A DNA stretch of 64,000 bases from Betaproteobacteria bacterium (lineage in GTDB: Bacteria > Pseudomonadota > Gammaproteobacteria > Burkholderiales > JAEUOS01): contig JAQGMJ010000043.1 of NCBI GenBank assembly GCA_028292405.1, forward strand, positions 90,508 to 154,507, in the 5' to 3' direction. The notes under the pieces are model-generated. The model was not told where the DNA came from and made no database searches. It saw only the letters and a list, made by a program, of their open reading frames with translations. Both the position numbers and the translations under genes were made by a program. Within the stretch, counting starts at the first letter, position 1. Each line of letters opens with the position of its first letter. Below are positions 24,790 through 35,100 of the stretch, one piece after another.

Positions 24790-25730
24790 GTCCAGGGGCC
24801 GGTATTCGCGCGTTGCTGTTGCTGTGCGGGCTGGTGGGCGCGAGCGCCGCGCAGGCGCAGGGCGCGGCGCAATGGTGGATCGGCTTTGTCGATACCCGCA
24901 ATCATGCTTTCCTCGAACTGCCGGCCACCCGCGAGGCATGCGCGGCGCGCGAGGCTGCGCTGAAACGCGCGCCGCAGGCGGCCGGTACCCTGCTTGCCGG
25001 CGCCCTCAAACCGGAGGCTTTCGTGCCGCCGGGCGCGCGTTTGCTGTTCGGCGTTTCCGACCTGCGCGGACGCTATGTGGAGCGGGTGCTGCCGCGGGTG
25101 GCGGCGATTGCGCGCGCCGACGAGCGCGAGCAGGGCGCTTGCTGGTATCTGGCCGAGGCCGGTACCGAGCCGACGGGCTATATCGCGGAGGAAGATACCC
25201 TGGCCATCGCCACCTTGCCGCCGCGCCGCCTGGCGTTGCGCCTGGCGAGTGGGGACTGGCGCTCGTACGGCAGCGCGGCGCAAGTTGATGGCCGGTTTGC
25301 CGCGATGGAAGGCGCGCCGGCGGCGTGGCGCGCACGTGTCGAAAAGCTGCTGCCGGCCTATACCCAGGTCTACGGCCAGGGCTTCAGCGCGGTGCTGGAA
25401 AAAGGCGCGGCGCCGCAAAACCTGGGATTGATCGGCGCCATCGACGACGGCAAGGGGGAGGCCTACAACACGCTGAACCTGATCCTGCGCGCCGATGGTG
25501 AAAAAGCGGGCGAAGCGCCGCTGTACCAGTCCGGCCCCAGCGGCGGGGTGGCGGCCAATCGCGCCGGCAGCTTCGTCGCGCAGGCGGTGGCGGCGGTCGA
25601 CCTGGACGGCGACGGCGTCGATGAAATCATCCTGCGCGCGCGCTATTTCAGCGGCGGCAACCTGAAGGTGCTGAAGCTGGTGAACGGTGCGCTCATGGAA
25701 ATCCGCCAGAGTGCTTATGAAGGGGAGTAG
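24786..25730 (+). CDS. Exported protein with a C-terminal FG-GAP-like calcium loop
   Basis: The frame opens at TTG 24786, which overlaps the previous stop (TTGA), and GAGGGGGA lies just before it. This gives 314 residues. A signal peptide follows at once (IRALLLLCGLVGASAAQAQG). Near the C-terminus, AVDLDGDGVDEIILRARYF matches the D-x-D-G-D-G calcium loop of FG-GAP/VCBS repeats. I do not recognise the rest as a known family. The tight overlap with the HEAGH membrane protein suggests a working pair, for example protease and partner or substrate, which is inference only. Confidence 0.65.
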   Translation: MSPGAGIRALLLLCGLVGASAAQAQGAAQWWIGFVDTRNHAFLELPATREACAAREAALKRAPQAAGTLLAGALKPEAFVPPGARLLFGVSDLRGRYVERVLPRVAAIARADEREQGACWYLAEAGTEPTGYIAEEDTLAIATLPPRRLALRLASGDWRSYGSAAQVDGRFAAMEGAPAAWRARVEKLLPAYTQVYGQGFSAVLEKGAAPQNLGLIGAIDDGKGEAYNTLNLILRADGEKAGEAPLYQSGPSGGVAANRAGSFVAQAVAAVDLDGDGVDEIILRARYFSGGNLKVLKLVNGALMEIRQSAYEGE

Positions 25731-25820
25731 AGCCGAGTAGCGTTTGCGCCGGCGGGGGCGCATCATGATCGGCTTATACTTAACAGCTAACGCAAGACCG
25801 CAAAACCATAACGACGCGTG

Positions 25821-27059
25821 ATGCAAGACGATAACGACGTAGAGACAAATACCGAATTGACTTCCGACCTCGCCGCCGAAGCTGCGGCCAAGCGCAACGT
25901 CTGGCTGCTGATGGCCTGCCAGGCCCTGCTGTTCGTCAACAACACCACCATGATCGCGGTGCATGGACTGGTTGGCCTGCTGCTGGCGCCCTCGGCCGCG
26001 CTGGCGACCCTGCCGGTGACTTCCTACGTGATCGGCTCGGCGATCGCCACCGCGCCGATCGCGCGCATGATGAAGCTGTATGGCCGCAAGGTGGGCTTTT
26101 CGGTGGGAGCGCTGTTCGGCATGGTGGGCGTGGTGTTCTGCGCCGGCGGCGCGTATTTCAAGATGTTCCCGGTGCTCTGTCTGGGCGCCGGGCTGGTGGG
26201 CGTGTACAACGCCTGCGGCCAGTTGTATCGCTTCGCCGCGGCCGATGTGGCGGGGCCGAGCTTCAAGGAGCGGGCGATTTCGCTGGTGCTGGCCGGCGGC
26301 ATCGTCGGTGGCATCGTCGGGCCGAACCTGGCGGGCTATTCGAAGGACTGGCTGGCGGTGACCTACGCCGGCTCCTACCTCTCGCTGGTGGTGCCGGCGA
26401 TTCTCACGCTGTGGGTGCTGCAGATGATCAGCTTTCCGGCGCAGACCGCCGCCGAGCGCGCCGCCGGCGGCCGGCCGCTGTCGGAGATCATGCGCCAGCC
26501 GGTGTTCGTCATCGCCTGCATGGGCGCGGTGATCGGCTACGGCGTGATGATCCTGCTGATGACGGCCACGCCGATTGCCATGAAGACCTGCGGCTTTACC
26601 TTCAACGACTCGGCCCATGTGCTCACCCTGCACGTGATCGGCATGTTCATTCCGTCGTTTTTCACCGGTTCGTTGATCCGCCGTTTCGGCGTGCTGAACA
26701 TCATGTTTACCGGCGCGCTGCTGATGTTCGCCTGTGTCGGCATCGCGCTCTCCGGCGTGGAATTGCATCACTTCTTCATCGCGCTGATGACCCTGGGCCT
26801 GGGCTGGAATTTCCTGTTCGTCGGCGGCACGACCCTGCTCACCGAGGCCTATCGTCCGGAAGAAAAAACCAAGGTGCAGGGCGCAAACGACTTCATGATC
26901 TTTCTCACCATGGCGACTTCGTCGTTCTCCTCCGGGGCGCTGGTCACTTCCAAGGGCTGGGAAATTCTCAACTACGGCGCGCTGCCTTTCCTGGTGATCG
27001 TCTCCTGCGCGATTCTCTGGCTGGCGCGCGTGCGCCGCGTGGCGGTTGTGGCGGCATGA
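25821..27059 (+). CDS. MFS transporter
   Basis: A 412-residue major facilitator superfamily protein with 12 predicted helices and an acidic N-terminal tail of about 25 residues. The loop between helices 2 and 3 (ARMMKLYGRKVGFSVGALFG) resembles the MFS G-x-x-x-D-R-x-G-R-[RK] motif, with the Asp lost. A GTG lies one codon earlier; the ATG at 25821 is preferred. The stop overlaps azlC by 4 bases. Co-translation with an amino acid exporter suggests export of related compounds, but the substrate is unknown. Confidence 0.85.
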   Translation: MQDDNDVETNTELTSDLAAEAAAKRNVWLLMACQALLFVNNTTMIAVHGLVGLLLAPSAALATLPVTSYVIGSAIATAPIARMMKLYGRKVGFSVGALFGMVGVVFCAGGAYFKMFPVLCLGAGLVGVYNACGQLYRFAAADVAGPSFKERAISLVLAGGIVGGIVGPNLAGYSKDWLAVTYAGSYLSLVVPAILTLWVLQMISFPAQTAAERAAGGRPLSEIMRQPVFVIACMGAVIGYGVMILLMTATPIAMKTCGFTFNDSAHVLTLHVIGMFIPSFFTGSLIRRFGVLNIMFTGALLMFACVGIALSGVELHHFFIALMTLGLGWNFLFVGGTTLLTEAYRPEEKTKVQGANDFMIFLTMATSSFSSGALVTSKGWEILNYGALPFLVIVSCAILWLARVRRVAVVAA

Positions 27060-27883
27060 GCGCGGAGGGGCGCGACGAAGACGCGGCCGCCGCTGCGCTG
27101 GAGGCGGACCCGGCGGCCGATGAGGTCGAGCGCGAGAGCCGGGAACACCCGCAATCCTCAGCCACCGGGCGGCAATACGCTTCGGGCCGAGAAGGATTTT
27201 TCGGCGGCATGCGCGCGGTGGTGCCCTTTCTCTTCGGCACCATTCCTTTCGGCCTGGTCACCGGTATCGCCACCAAGGCGGCGGGGCTCTCCGCCGCGGC
27301 GGCAGTGGCGATGACCACCATGGTGTTCGCCGGCACTGCGCAGATCGCCTCGCTGCCGCTGCTGGTATCGGGCGCGCCGGGTTTCGTGGTGGTGCTCACC
27401 GCCTTCATCATCAATCTGCGCTTTGTCATCTACAGCGCCACCGCCGCGCCGTATTTCGCCACCCTGCCGATGCGCTGGAAAATGGTGCTCGGCTACTTCA
27501 TGACCGACACCGGCTTTGCGCTGTTCCTGCGCCGCGTTGCCGGCCAGCCGGAGATGGCGTTTCGCGAATACTATTTTCTCGGTAGCGGCATGACGGTGGC
27601 CACCGTCTGGCTGATCACCGCCGCCGTCGGCGTGCTGGCGGGCGCCAAGGTGCCGCCGGAGTGGCAGCTCGAATTCGCCGCGACCCTGGGCATTCTCGCG
27701 CTGCTGGCGCCCTTCGTGCGCAGCAAGCCGGACTTCGCGGCGGCTGCCACCGGCGGTGCGGTGGCGCTGCTGGCTTCGGGCCTGCCGATGAAACTCGGCC
27801 TGGTGGCGGGGGCGATTGCCGGTATTTGCGCGGGCGTGGCGGCCGAGCGGGTGTTCGCGCCGCGCGCCAGGGAGGCGGCGTGA
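27056..27883 (+). CDS. azlC: AzlC-family branched-chain amino acid exporter, large subunit
   Basis: A 275-residue membrane protein with seven to eight helices. The AzlC hallmarks are GGMRAVVPFLFGTIPFGLVTGIA, MVFAGTAQIASLPLL and FIINLRFVIYSATAAPYF. AzlC with AzlD exports branched-chain amino acids and analogues such as 4-azaleucine. The N-terminus has an unusual acidic Ala-rich extension of about 45 residues before the first helix. Its ATG overlaps the MFS stop, and its own stop overlaps azlD. Confidence 0.92.
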   Translation: MSAEGRDEDAAAAALEADPAADEVERESREHPQSSATGRQYASGREGFFGGMRAVVPFLFGTIPFGLVTGIATKAAGLSAAAAVAMTTMVFAGTAQIASLPLLVSGAPGFVVVLTAFIINLRFVIYSATAAPYFATLPMRWKMVLGYFMTDTGFALFLRRVAGQPEMAFREYYFLGSGMTVATVWLITAAVGVLAGAKVPPEWQLEFAATLGILALLAPFVRSKPDFAAAATGGAVALLASGLPMKLGLVAGAIAGICAGVAAERVFAPRAREAA

Positions 27884-28230
27884 ACCCCGAGACCAACCAT
27901 CTGCATGAATACGGCTGGACGCTGTGGCTGATCATCTTCGGCATGGCTGCAGTGACCATCCTCAACCGCGCCGGCTTCATCCTGCTTTCCGGCCGCTTCA
28001 GTCTGCCGCCGAAGGTGCAGCGCGCGCTCAAGTACGCGCCGGCGGCGGCGCTGGCCGCCATCGCGCTGCCGGACATTTTCACTTCACACGGCCATATCGA
28101 CGTGTCGCTTGAAAACACGCGCCTGATCGCCGGACTGTTCGGTTTTTCCATCGCGGTGCTGGCGCGCAGCACGCTGCCTTCGATCATCGGCGGCATGCTG
28201 GCGCTGCATGCCTTGCAGCATTGGCTCTGA
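27880..28230 (+). CDS. azlD: AzlD-family branched-chain amino acid exporter, small subunit
   Basis: A 116-residue protein with three to four helices and the AzlD pattern (AAVTILNRAGFILLSGRFSLPPKVQRALKYAPAAALAAIALP). The start is GTG at 27880, overlapping the azlC stop (GTGA), which ensures coupled translation. AzlD pairs with AzlC to form the exporter. The gene ends 3 bases before the convergent phzF-like gene. Confidence 0.92.
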   Translation: MNPETNHLHEYGWTLWLIIFGMAAVTILNRAGFILLSGRFSLPPKVQRALKYAPAAALAAIALPDIFTSHGHIDVSLENTRLIAGLFGFSIAVLARSTLPSIIGGMLALHALQHWL

Positions 28231-28233
28231 AGC

Positions 28234-29106
28234 CTAGGCGCTGACCGCGCCGCCGACAAAGCAGCCGGCCGGCTTGCCGGCGCCATCGAGTTCGAAACGC
28301 ACGCGGATCGCCGAAGGCGCACCCATGGCGCGGCCTTGAAGGACGGTGACGATACGGTCATCGGCGGGTACGAGGCCGTGGGCGGTGAGGCCGAACAACA
28401 GGGCCGCGGCGGCGATGCCGGTGGCCGCGTCTTCCGGATAGCCGGAGGATTTGGGAAACTGGCGCGCATGAAAAACCCGTTCTTCGAGCGACTCCACCGC
28501 GAAGGGGTAGAGGCCGGTCGAGCCGATCGATTCGCACAGCGCCTGCACCGCGGAAAAATCCGGCTGCAGGCCATCGAGCGCGGTGACCGATTCCATACAG
28601 ATGAGGGTTTTAACGCGGCTGGTGGCGGCGTTGAACACCGGCACCGCGCGCAGCTCGCCGGGTTTCACGCGCAGCACGCGCGCAATCCCGGCCAGTTGCG
28701 ATGCATCGGTGATGGCGTCCAGTCGGCCTGCCGGCTGGGTGATCTCGACGTACTCGTTGGCAGTGCCGGCGTGGCGCACAAAGCCGCGCACCGGGCCGCT
28801 CAGGGTTTCGACGGCAGCGGCATCGGTGGTCCAGCGCCCGCTCTTGCGCAGCAGCCAGAGCGCGCCGACGGTGGCGTGGCCGCACATTTCCATTTCATGC
28901 AGCGGCACGAAAAAGCGCAGGCGAAAATCCGCGCCGGAGCCCGGCGTGGGCGGCAGCACGAAGCCGCTTTCATGACCGTGCTCGCGGGCGATGGCGCGCA
29001 TTGCTTCGTCGCTCATGCCCTGCGCGTCGAGCACGATGGGCGCCGGGTTGCCGCCGTTTACGCCGGCGGGAAAGACCCTGACGAGTTGCACTGCCGTGCC
29101 CTGCAT
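28234..29106 (-). CDS. PhzF-family isomerase-like protein
   Basis: A 290-residue protein with the two-lobed diaminopimelate-epimerase fold of PhzF. The family's catalytic Glu is present as Glu46 in HESGFVLP. CGHATVGALWLL and the SGYPEDAATGIAAAAL stretch are typical. PhzF itself isomerises an intermediate of phenazine synthesis, but most family members lie outside phenazine clusters and their substrates are unknown. That is the case here: no other phz gene is present, although a PhzS-like monooxygenase lies far away at 1138. It starts about 31 bases after glnE ends, on the same strand. Confidence 0.85.
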   Translation of the reverse strand: MQGTAVQLVRVFPAGVNGGNPAPIVLDAQGMSDEAMRAIAREHGHESGFVLPPTPGSGADFRLRFFVPLHEMEMCGHATVGALWLLRKSGRWTTDAAAVETLSGPVRGFVRHAGTANEYVEITQPAGRLDAITDASQLAGIARVLRVKPGELRAVPVFNAATSRVKTLICMESVTALDGLQPDFSAVQALCESIGSTGLYPFAVESLEERVFHARQFPKSSGYPEDAATGIAAAALLFGLTAHGLVPADDRIVTVLQGRAMGAPSAIRVRFELDGAGKPAGCFVGGAVSA

Positions 29107-29137
29107 GTGAGCTTCCTTTGCTTTTTTGGACGGCGGT

Positions 29138-31777
29138 TCAGTCGCCCAGTACGGTCCGCCACAAGCGCTTTACGGTCTCGATTTCCGCCACGCACAGCGC
29201 CGGGTCGATGCGCGCGTACTCCGCGCCGTTCAGGCGCAGGGTGTGCTGGTGGGCGCGGTAGCTGCGGTAGGCGTCGGCGGCGCCTTGCGCCAGTTGCGCA
29301 TCGAGCAGCCCGGCTTGTGCGGCGATGCCCAGCAGGGCGATGTTGCCGAGGTTGCCGATCAGTGCGGCATGCTCGCGTGCGTGCCCGAGCACCAGCGCCT
29401 GCACGCAGAATTCGATGTCGACCATGCCGCCTTCGTCGTGTTTCAGGTCGAACAGTTTGCTGCGGTTCGGGTGGCCGTCGTGCATCTTCTTGCGCATGTC
29501 GCGCACTTCCTGCTTCAGCTTTTCCGCGTCGCGCGGCAGGGTGAGGATGTGCTTGCGCTCGCGCTCGAAGGCGGTGCCGATGTCGGTGTCGCCGGCGCAA
29601 AAGCGCGCGCGCGTCAGCGCCTGGTGTTCCCACAGCCAGGCGCGCTTTTCTTCATAGTTGCGAAAGGCGGAGAGACTGCTGACCAAAAGGCCGCTATCAC
29701 CGTCCGGGCGCAGGCGGGTGTCGGTTTCGAACAGGCGGCCGGCAGTGGTGCGGGTGTCGAGGAAGGTCACCAGCTTTTGCGCTAAGCGGGCGTAGTTCTC
29801 GGAGGCGCGCTCGTCTTCGTCGTCGTAAAGGAACACCAGGTCGAGGTCGGAGGCGTAGCCCAGCTCCTTGCCGCCCAGCTTGCCATAGGCAATGATGGCG
29901 AAGCGCGGCGTGTCGCGGTGGCGTTTCGACACCGTGGCCCAGCAGGCGCCAAGCACGCATTCGAGGGTGCGGTCGGCCAGCTCGGAGAGCAGGTCGGCAA
30001 GTTTCTCGATGGTCAGCAACCCCTGCAGGTCCTGCGCCAGGATGCGAAAGACGGCGGTGTGGTGCGCTTCGCGCGCGGCATTCATCTGCGCTTCGATGTC
30101 GCCCTCGTGCGCGGCGAGGTGTTGCCGCAGGGAGACGCTGTAGGTCAGCAGATCCTGCGCGGCGTAGAGGGTGCGCTCGTCGATCAGCTCGTCGAGCAGG
30201 ATCGGGTGGCTGCCCAGGTATTGCGCGGCCCAGCCGGAGGCGCCGAGGAGCTTGGCCAGGCGCGCCAGGGCCGCCGGCGCCTGCGACAGCAGGGCGATGT
30301 AGCCGGAGCGCGAGGCGATGTTCTCGGCGAAGGCGAGCAGGCGGGTGAACGCGAGATCGGGCGTGGCGGTGTCCCGCGCGGCCGCCATCATCGGCCCAAG
30401 CAGTGCTTCGAAGCGCTCGCGCGCGCCGGGGGCCAGGCGCCGCGCGCGCGCGCCCGTGAGGGTCGATTCGATCAGGCGCGTCAGTTCCTGGGGGTTGTCG
30501 AAGCCGTGGACCACGAGCGCCTGTTCCCAGTCCACCGGGCCGCCGTCGGCATTGCCCGGCGTCACCGGGGCGGGGTCGCCGAGCACGGTTTCGAAATGCA
30601 GGCGTACGATGTCGCGGTGGGCGTCGAGCTTGCGCATGAATTCGGCGTAGTCGGCGCGGCCCATCGATTGGGCCAGGCGCAGGCGCGCTTCGTCGCCCCG
30701 CGGCAACGTGTGGGTCTGCTGATCGTCGGCGTATTGCAGGCGGTGTTCGACCCGGCGCAGGAAGTCGTAGGCGGCGGCCAGCTCGTCGGCGACTTCGCGC
30801 GGCATCTGGTTCAGCGCCACCAGTTCGTTCAGTACGGGAATGGTCGGGCGGATGCGCAGGCGCGGTTCGCGCCCGCCGCGGATCATTTGCAGGGCCTGGG
30901 CAATGAATTCGATTTCGCGGATGCCGCCCGGCCCCAGCTTGACGTGGTCGGAGAGGTCGCGCCGCGCCACCTCGCGCTTGATCTGCGCGTGCAGGCCCTT
31001 CAGCGATTCGATGGCGCCGAAGTCGAGGTAGCGGCGGAACACGAAGGGCCGGACCACATTGTTCAGACCCGTCTCGTCGTCGCCGGTAATCGCCCGGCCC
31101 TTGATCCAGGCGTAGCGTTCCCAGTCGCGGCCGTGGGCGACGAAATAGTCTTCCAGCGCGCCGAAGCCCATCGCCAGCGGGCCATCCCCCCAGGGCCGCA
31201 GGCGCATGTCGACGCGGAACACGTAGCCGTCGCCGGTGAGCTCCGAGAGCAGGGCGATGATGCGCTTGCCCACGGTCTGGAAATATTCCTGGTTGGTGAC
31301 GCTGACTATTCCTCCCTGGGTCTCGCCTTCCTCGGGATAGGTGAAGATCAGGTCGATGTCGGAAGAGACGTTGAGTTCGCCGCCGCCCAGCTTGCCCATG
31401 CCGACCACGTGCAGGGTTTGCGGCTTGCCGCTTTCGGCGCCTTGCGGGGTGCCGAAGCGCGCCTGCGTTTCGGCGACAGCGGCGCCGAGGCTGGCGCTGA
31501 TGGCCTCCTCGGCCAGCGCAGTCATGGCACCGGTGACTTCGGCCAGGTCGGCGGCGCCGCCGAGGTCGCGCGCCATCACCGTCAGCATCACTTCGCGGCG
31601 CAGGCGCCGCAAGGCGGCGTCGAGCGCGTCGGGCGGCAGGTTGGCCAGGGCTTCGTGCATGCGCGCGCGCGGAAAAGGCGCGCTGGTGTCCAGGCGCTCG
31701 GCCAGGGCGGGCATGGCATTGAGGGCCATGCGGGCGTAGGCAGAGAAATCGGCGGCGAGGGTGAGGAGTGTTTCCAA
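29138..31777 (-). CDS. glnE: Glutamine synthetase adenylyltransferase/adenylyl-removing enzyme
   Basis: An 879-residue bifunctional enzyme that adds or removes AMP on glutamine synthetase in response to nitrogen status through PII. Two nucleotidyltransferase domains are seen. The N-terminal one, the adenylyl-removing domain, carries GMGKLGGGELNVSSDIDLIF. The C-terminal one, the adenylylating domain, carries AYGKLGGKELGYASDLDLVF. The G-x-G-K-L-G-x-x-E-L-x-x-x-S-D-x-D-L signature is intact in both. It is about 65 residues shorter than E. coli GlnE (946), a usual difference in betaproteobacteria. Divergent from yhdP. Confidence 0.95.
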   Translation of the reverse strand: METLLTLAADFSAYARMALNAMPALAERLDTSAPFPRARMHEALANLPPDALDAALRRLRREVMLTVMARDLGGAADLAEVTGAMTALAEEAISASLGAAVAETQARFGTPQGAESGKPQTLHVVGMGKLGGGELNVSSDIDLIFTYPEEGETQGGIVSVTNQEYFQTVGKRIIALLSELTGDGYVFRVDMRLRPWGDGPLAMGFGALEDYFVAHGRDWERYAWIKGRAITGDDETGLNNVVRPFVFRRYLDFGAIESLKGLHAQIKREVARRDLSDHVKLGPGGIREIEFIAQALQMIRGGREPRLRIRPTIPVLNELVALNQMPREVADELAAAYDFLRRVEHRLQYADDQQTHTLPRGDEARLRLAQSMGRADYAEFMRKLDAHRDIVRLHFETVLGDPAPVTPGNADGGPVDWEQALVVHGFDNPQELTRLIESTLTGARARRLAPGARERFEALLGPMMAAARDTATPDLAFTRLLAFAENIASRSGYIALLSQAPAALARLAKLLGASGWAAQYLGSHPILLDELIDERTLYAAQDLLTYSVSLRQHLAAHEGDIEAQMNAAREAHHTAVFRILAQDLQGLLTIEKLADLLSELADRTLECVLGACWATVSKRHRDTPRFAIIAYGKLGGKELGYASDLDLVFLYDDEDERASENYARLAQKLVTFLDTRTTAGRLFETDTRLRPDGDSGLLVSSLSAFRNYEEKRAWLWEHQALTRARFCAGDTDIGTAFERERKHILTLPRDAEKLKQEVRDMRKKMHDGHPNRSKLFDLKHDEGGMVDIEFCVQALVLGHAREHAALIGNLGNIALLGIAAQAGLLDAQLAQGAADAYRSYRAHQHTLRLNGAEYARIDPALCVAEIETVKRLWRTVLGD

Positions 31778-32107
31778 TTGTAAAAGCGGCTCAGGTGAGT
31801 GGCGCGCCGCTCATGCGGCAGGGGCCCCTATGCTACAGTCATGGCTCGACGCCAATAGCGTCGGCGCACCGGGCCAGGGCGAAGCGCAAACCTGTCCGGC
31901 AGCGTCGACGCCAGTGGGCGACATCATTCGCACATGCCGCCGCAGCCGGGTGCCCACACAATCATCATCGAGACCCTCTCCATCGCGGATGTCCTAGTAG
32001 ATGCCTGAAGCAGTCATTATCGCCCGCCCGGCCGCTTTTCGCGGTTGCGCGCCATCCCTTGCGGGGCCGGCCGCAGGCGGCGGGGTATGGCGGCGAGGGG
32101 CGCCGCG
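31778..32107. other. Divergent promoter region of glnE and yhdP
   Basis: A 330-base gap with no convincing gene. It must hold both promoters. A 6-bp hairpin CGACGC-CAATA-GCGTCG is at 31847-31863, and TATGCT/TACAGT near 31830-31838 could be a -10 element. I cannot assign the promoters confidently. Confidence 0.4.
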
Positions 32108-35100
32108 ATGAACGTGATCGACGAGATCGATCACGAAATCGAGGCCGTGCCGCCCCGTGTGCGACGCGGATTGTGGGGCCTGTTCGTGGTGCTGGAGTGG
32201 CTGTTCTGGGGCGTGTTTTTCCTCTTCGCCCTGTCGGTGCTGGCGCTGCGCTTCGTGATTTTGCCGCACGTGGAGAACTACCGGCCGGATATCGAGTCGG
32301 CGCTGACGCGCGTGCTCGGCGCGCCGGTGTCGATCGGCGCGATCGCCGCCGGCTGGCAGGGCCTGCGTCCGGAGCTCGACCTTGCCGATGTCAAGGTGCT
32401 CGATGCCAACGGCCGCCCCGCGCTGGTGCTGCCGTCGGTGTCGATCGCGGTGTCGTGGTGGTCGGTGCCGCGCAGTGCACTGCGCCTGCATGAGTTGGAC
32501 GTCTACGGCGCCGATCTGGATATCCGCCGCCTGAAGAACGGCAAGCTGTTGATCGGCGGCATCGAACTCAAGTCGGGCACCGATGAGGGCGGTTCGGACT
32601 GGATTCTGTCGCAGCGGCGCATCGCCATCCGCAATTCGCGCCTGCGCTGGAACGACGAGATGCGCAACGCGCCCGAACTGGTGCTCGACAACATCAGCCT
32701 GGCGCTGGAAAACAACGGCCAGCGCCACCGCTTCGGCCTGACCGCCGATCCGCCGCACGGGCTGGCTTCGCGCCTGGACATACGCGCCGACCTGCACGGC
32801 AGGAGCCTGAACGAGTTGCGCGCGTGGGAAGGCGAGGTCTACACCGACCTGGCTTACATCGACCTGGCTGCCTGGCGCGCCTGGCTGGATTATCCCGCCG
32901 ACGTGCAGGCAGGGGCCGGCGGGGTGCGCGCCTGGGCCGGTTTCAGGGGCGACCGGCTGGACCATTTCACCGCCGACGTTTCACTTACCAAGGCGGCGGT
33001 GCGCCTGCGCGCCGATCTGCCGGTACTGGAACTGGCGCGGGTCAGCGGCCGGCTGTCGGCGCGCGAGATCGCCACCGGCGGGCTGGGATTCGGATTCCTG
33101 CGTTTCGGCCAGAAGACCGTCACCGGCTTCGAGGTCAGCGGCAAGCAGGTGGCGCTGGCCACGCCGGCCGGCCTGGCGCTGACGCCGGCCGACTTCAGCA
33201 TCAAGACCACCTCGGCGCACGAGAAGGAGCCGCAGCGCGTCGAGATGCAGGCCAATTCGCTGGACCTGGAAATCCTCGCGCGCCTGGTCGAGCATCTGCC
33301 GCTGGATGCGCAGGTGCGCAATGCCCTGCAGCAGTACAACCCGCGCGGCTCGATCTACGACTTCCGCCTGGCGTGGAACGGCCAGTTTTCACAGCCGCAG
33401 TCGTATACCGCGCGCGGGCGCTTTTTCAACCTTGCGCTGGACGCGCACGAGCAACTGCCGGGTTTTTCCGGGCTTTCCGGTTCGGTCGACGCCAACGAAA
33501 AGGGCGGCTCGATGTACCTCGCCAGCAAGGGCGTCTCGCTGCTGCTGCCGGCGGTATTCGAAGACCCCAAGCTCGATCTCGACAACCTGAACGCCCAGGC
33601 GAAGTGGACTTTCCCCAACGACCGCCTGGAACTGGGCCTCGACAACGTGGCCTTCAGCAATGCGGATGCCGCCGGCACCATATCAGGCACCTATCGCGCC
33701 GTGCCCGGCACTTCCGGCTATGTCGACCTGCGCGGCCACCTCGACCGTGCCGACGCCAAGCGGGTATACCGCTACATGCCGCTGTCGACCGGCGCGCATA
33801 CCCGGGTCTGGCTGAAGGACGCGATCGACGAGGGCGGCGCCGACGACGTGCGCCTGACCCTGCGCGGCAACCTACGCGACTTTCCCTACCTCGACCGCAA
33901 GCTGGGCCTGTTCCGCGTTGCGGTGAAGATGCGCGATATCGGGCTGGTCTACTCGGAAGGCTGGCCGCGCATCGAGAAGATCCGCGGCGACCTGATCTTC
34001 GAAGGCAATTCGCTGGAACTGCATACCCAGAGCGCCACCACCCGCGGCACCAAGCTGACCAAGGTCGACGTGCGTATCCCCGACCTGAGTTCGCATCCGC
34101 ACATGCTGGAAGTGCAGGGCGCTTCGGAAGGGACGACCGCGGCATTTCTCGATTTCGTCGCCGTCAGCCCGGTGGACCGCTATATCGACGGGTTTACCCA
34201 GACCTTGCGCGGCACCGGCACCGGCAAGCTGGCGATCAAGCTCGCCATGCCGATCGAGGAATCGTCGAAAATCAAAATCACCGGGCAATACCAGTTCATT
34301 GCCGCCGACCTGAAGCTGGATGACGGCCTGCCGCAACTGGGCAAGGTCAACGGCGTGCTCGATTTCAACGAAAAGGGCGTGACCTTCAAGAACCTGCGCG
34401 GCGAGGCCCTGGGCGGCAATTTCGTGCTCAACGGCGGCTCGCGCGGCGACGGCGGCATGCTGCTCAGCGCGCAGGGCAATTTCACCGCGCCGGGCCTGCG
34501 CAGCTGGCTTACCGAACCGGCGCTGGCCAAGGTGTCCGGCGGCGCGCCCTGGCGCGCGGCGATCAATCTGCGCAAGCGGGGGTCGGAGATCACCGTCGAT
34601 TCCACCCTGGCCGGCGTGGCGGTTGACCTGCCGGCGCCGTTCGCCAAGACGGCGGCCGAGGCGATGCCGATGAAAATCGTCAAGACCAGCCTGCCGACGC
34701 GCGGCGAAGACGAGATGGCGATTACCATCGACCGCGTCGGCAGCATGCGCCTGCAGCGCCGGCCCGAGGGCGACACCATGGTGCTGGCGCGCGGCGCCGC
34801 CGGCATCGGCGACACCCTGCCGCCGCTGCCGCGCGCCGGCCTGGCGGTGAACCTGGCGGCACCGCGCATCGATGTGGACGAGTGGAAGCGCCGCCTGTTC
34901 GACGCACCTGCCGCCCCGGGCGCGCCGGCGCGGGCCAGTGCCGCCACCACGCTCAATATCGCCGCCCTTAATGTGCGCACCGAAACCTTGTCGGCCTACG
35001 GCCGCACCCTGCACCAGGTGAAGGTCAGCGGCGGTACCGATAGCGGGGCCTGGGCGCTGAACGTGAGTTCGAAAGAGGTCACCGGCGATATCAACGTCCG

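Noticed and set aside
24726..26771. A 681-codon minus-strand frame across the exported protein and MFS genes
   Set aside because: Composition is shadow-like (HHQ/RR-rich). The plus strand holds proteins with signal peptides and transmembrane helices.
28234..29106. PhzF plus the PhzS-like monooxygenase as a phenazine pathway
   Set aside because: The two genes are 27 kb apart, and phzABCDEG are not in the window. Both families are widespread outside phenazine producers.
29918..31783. A 621-codon plus-strand frame antisense to glnE
   Set aside because: glnE on the other strand carries two intact nucleotidyltransferase signatures; this frame has no recognisable motif.
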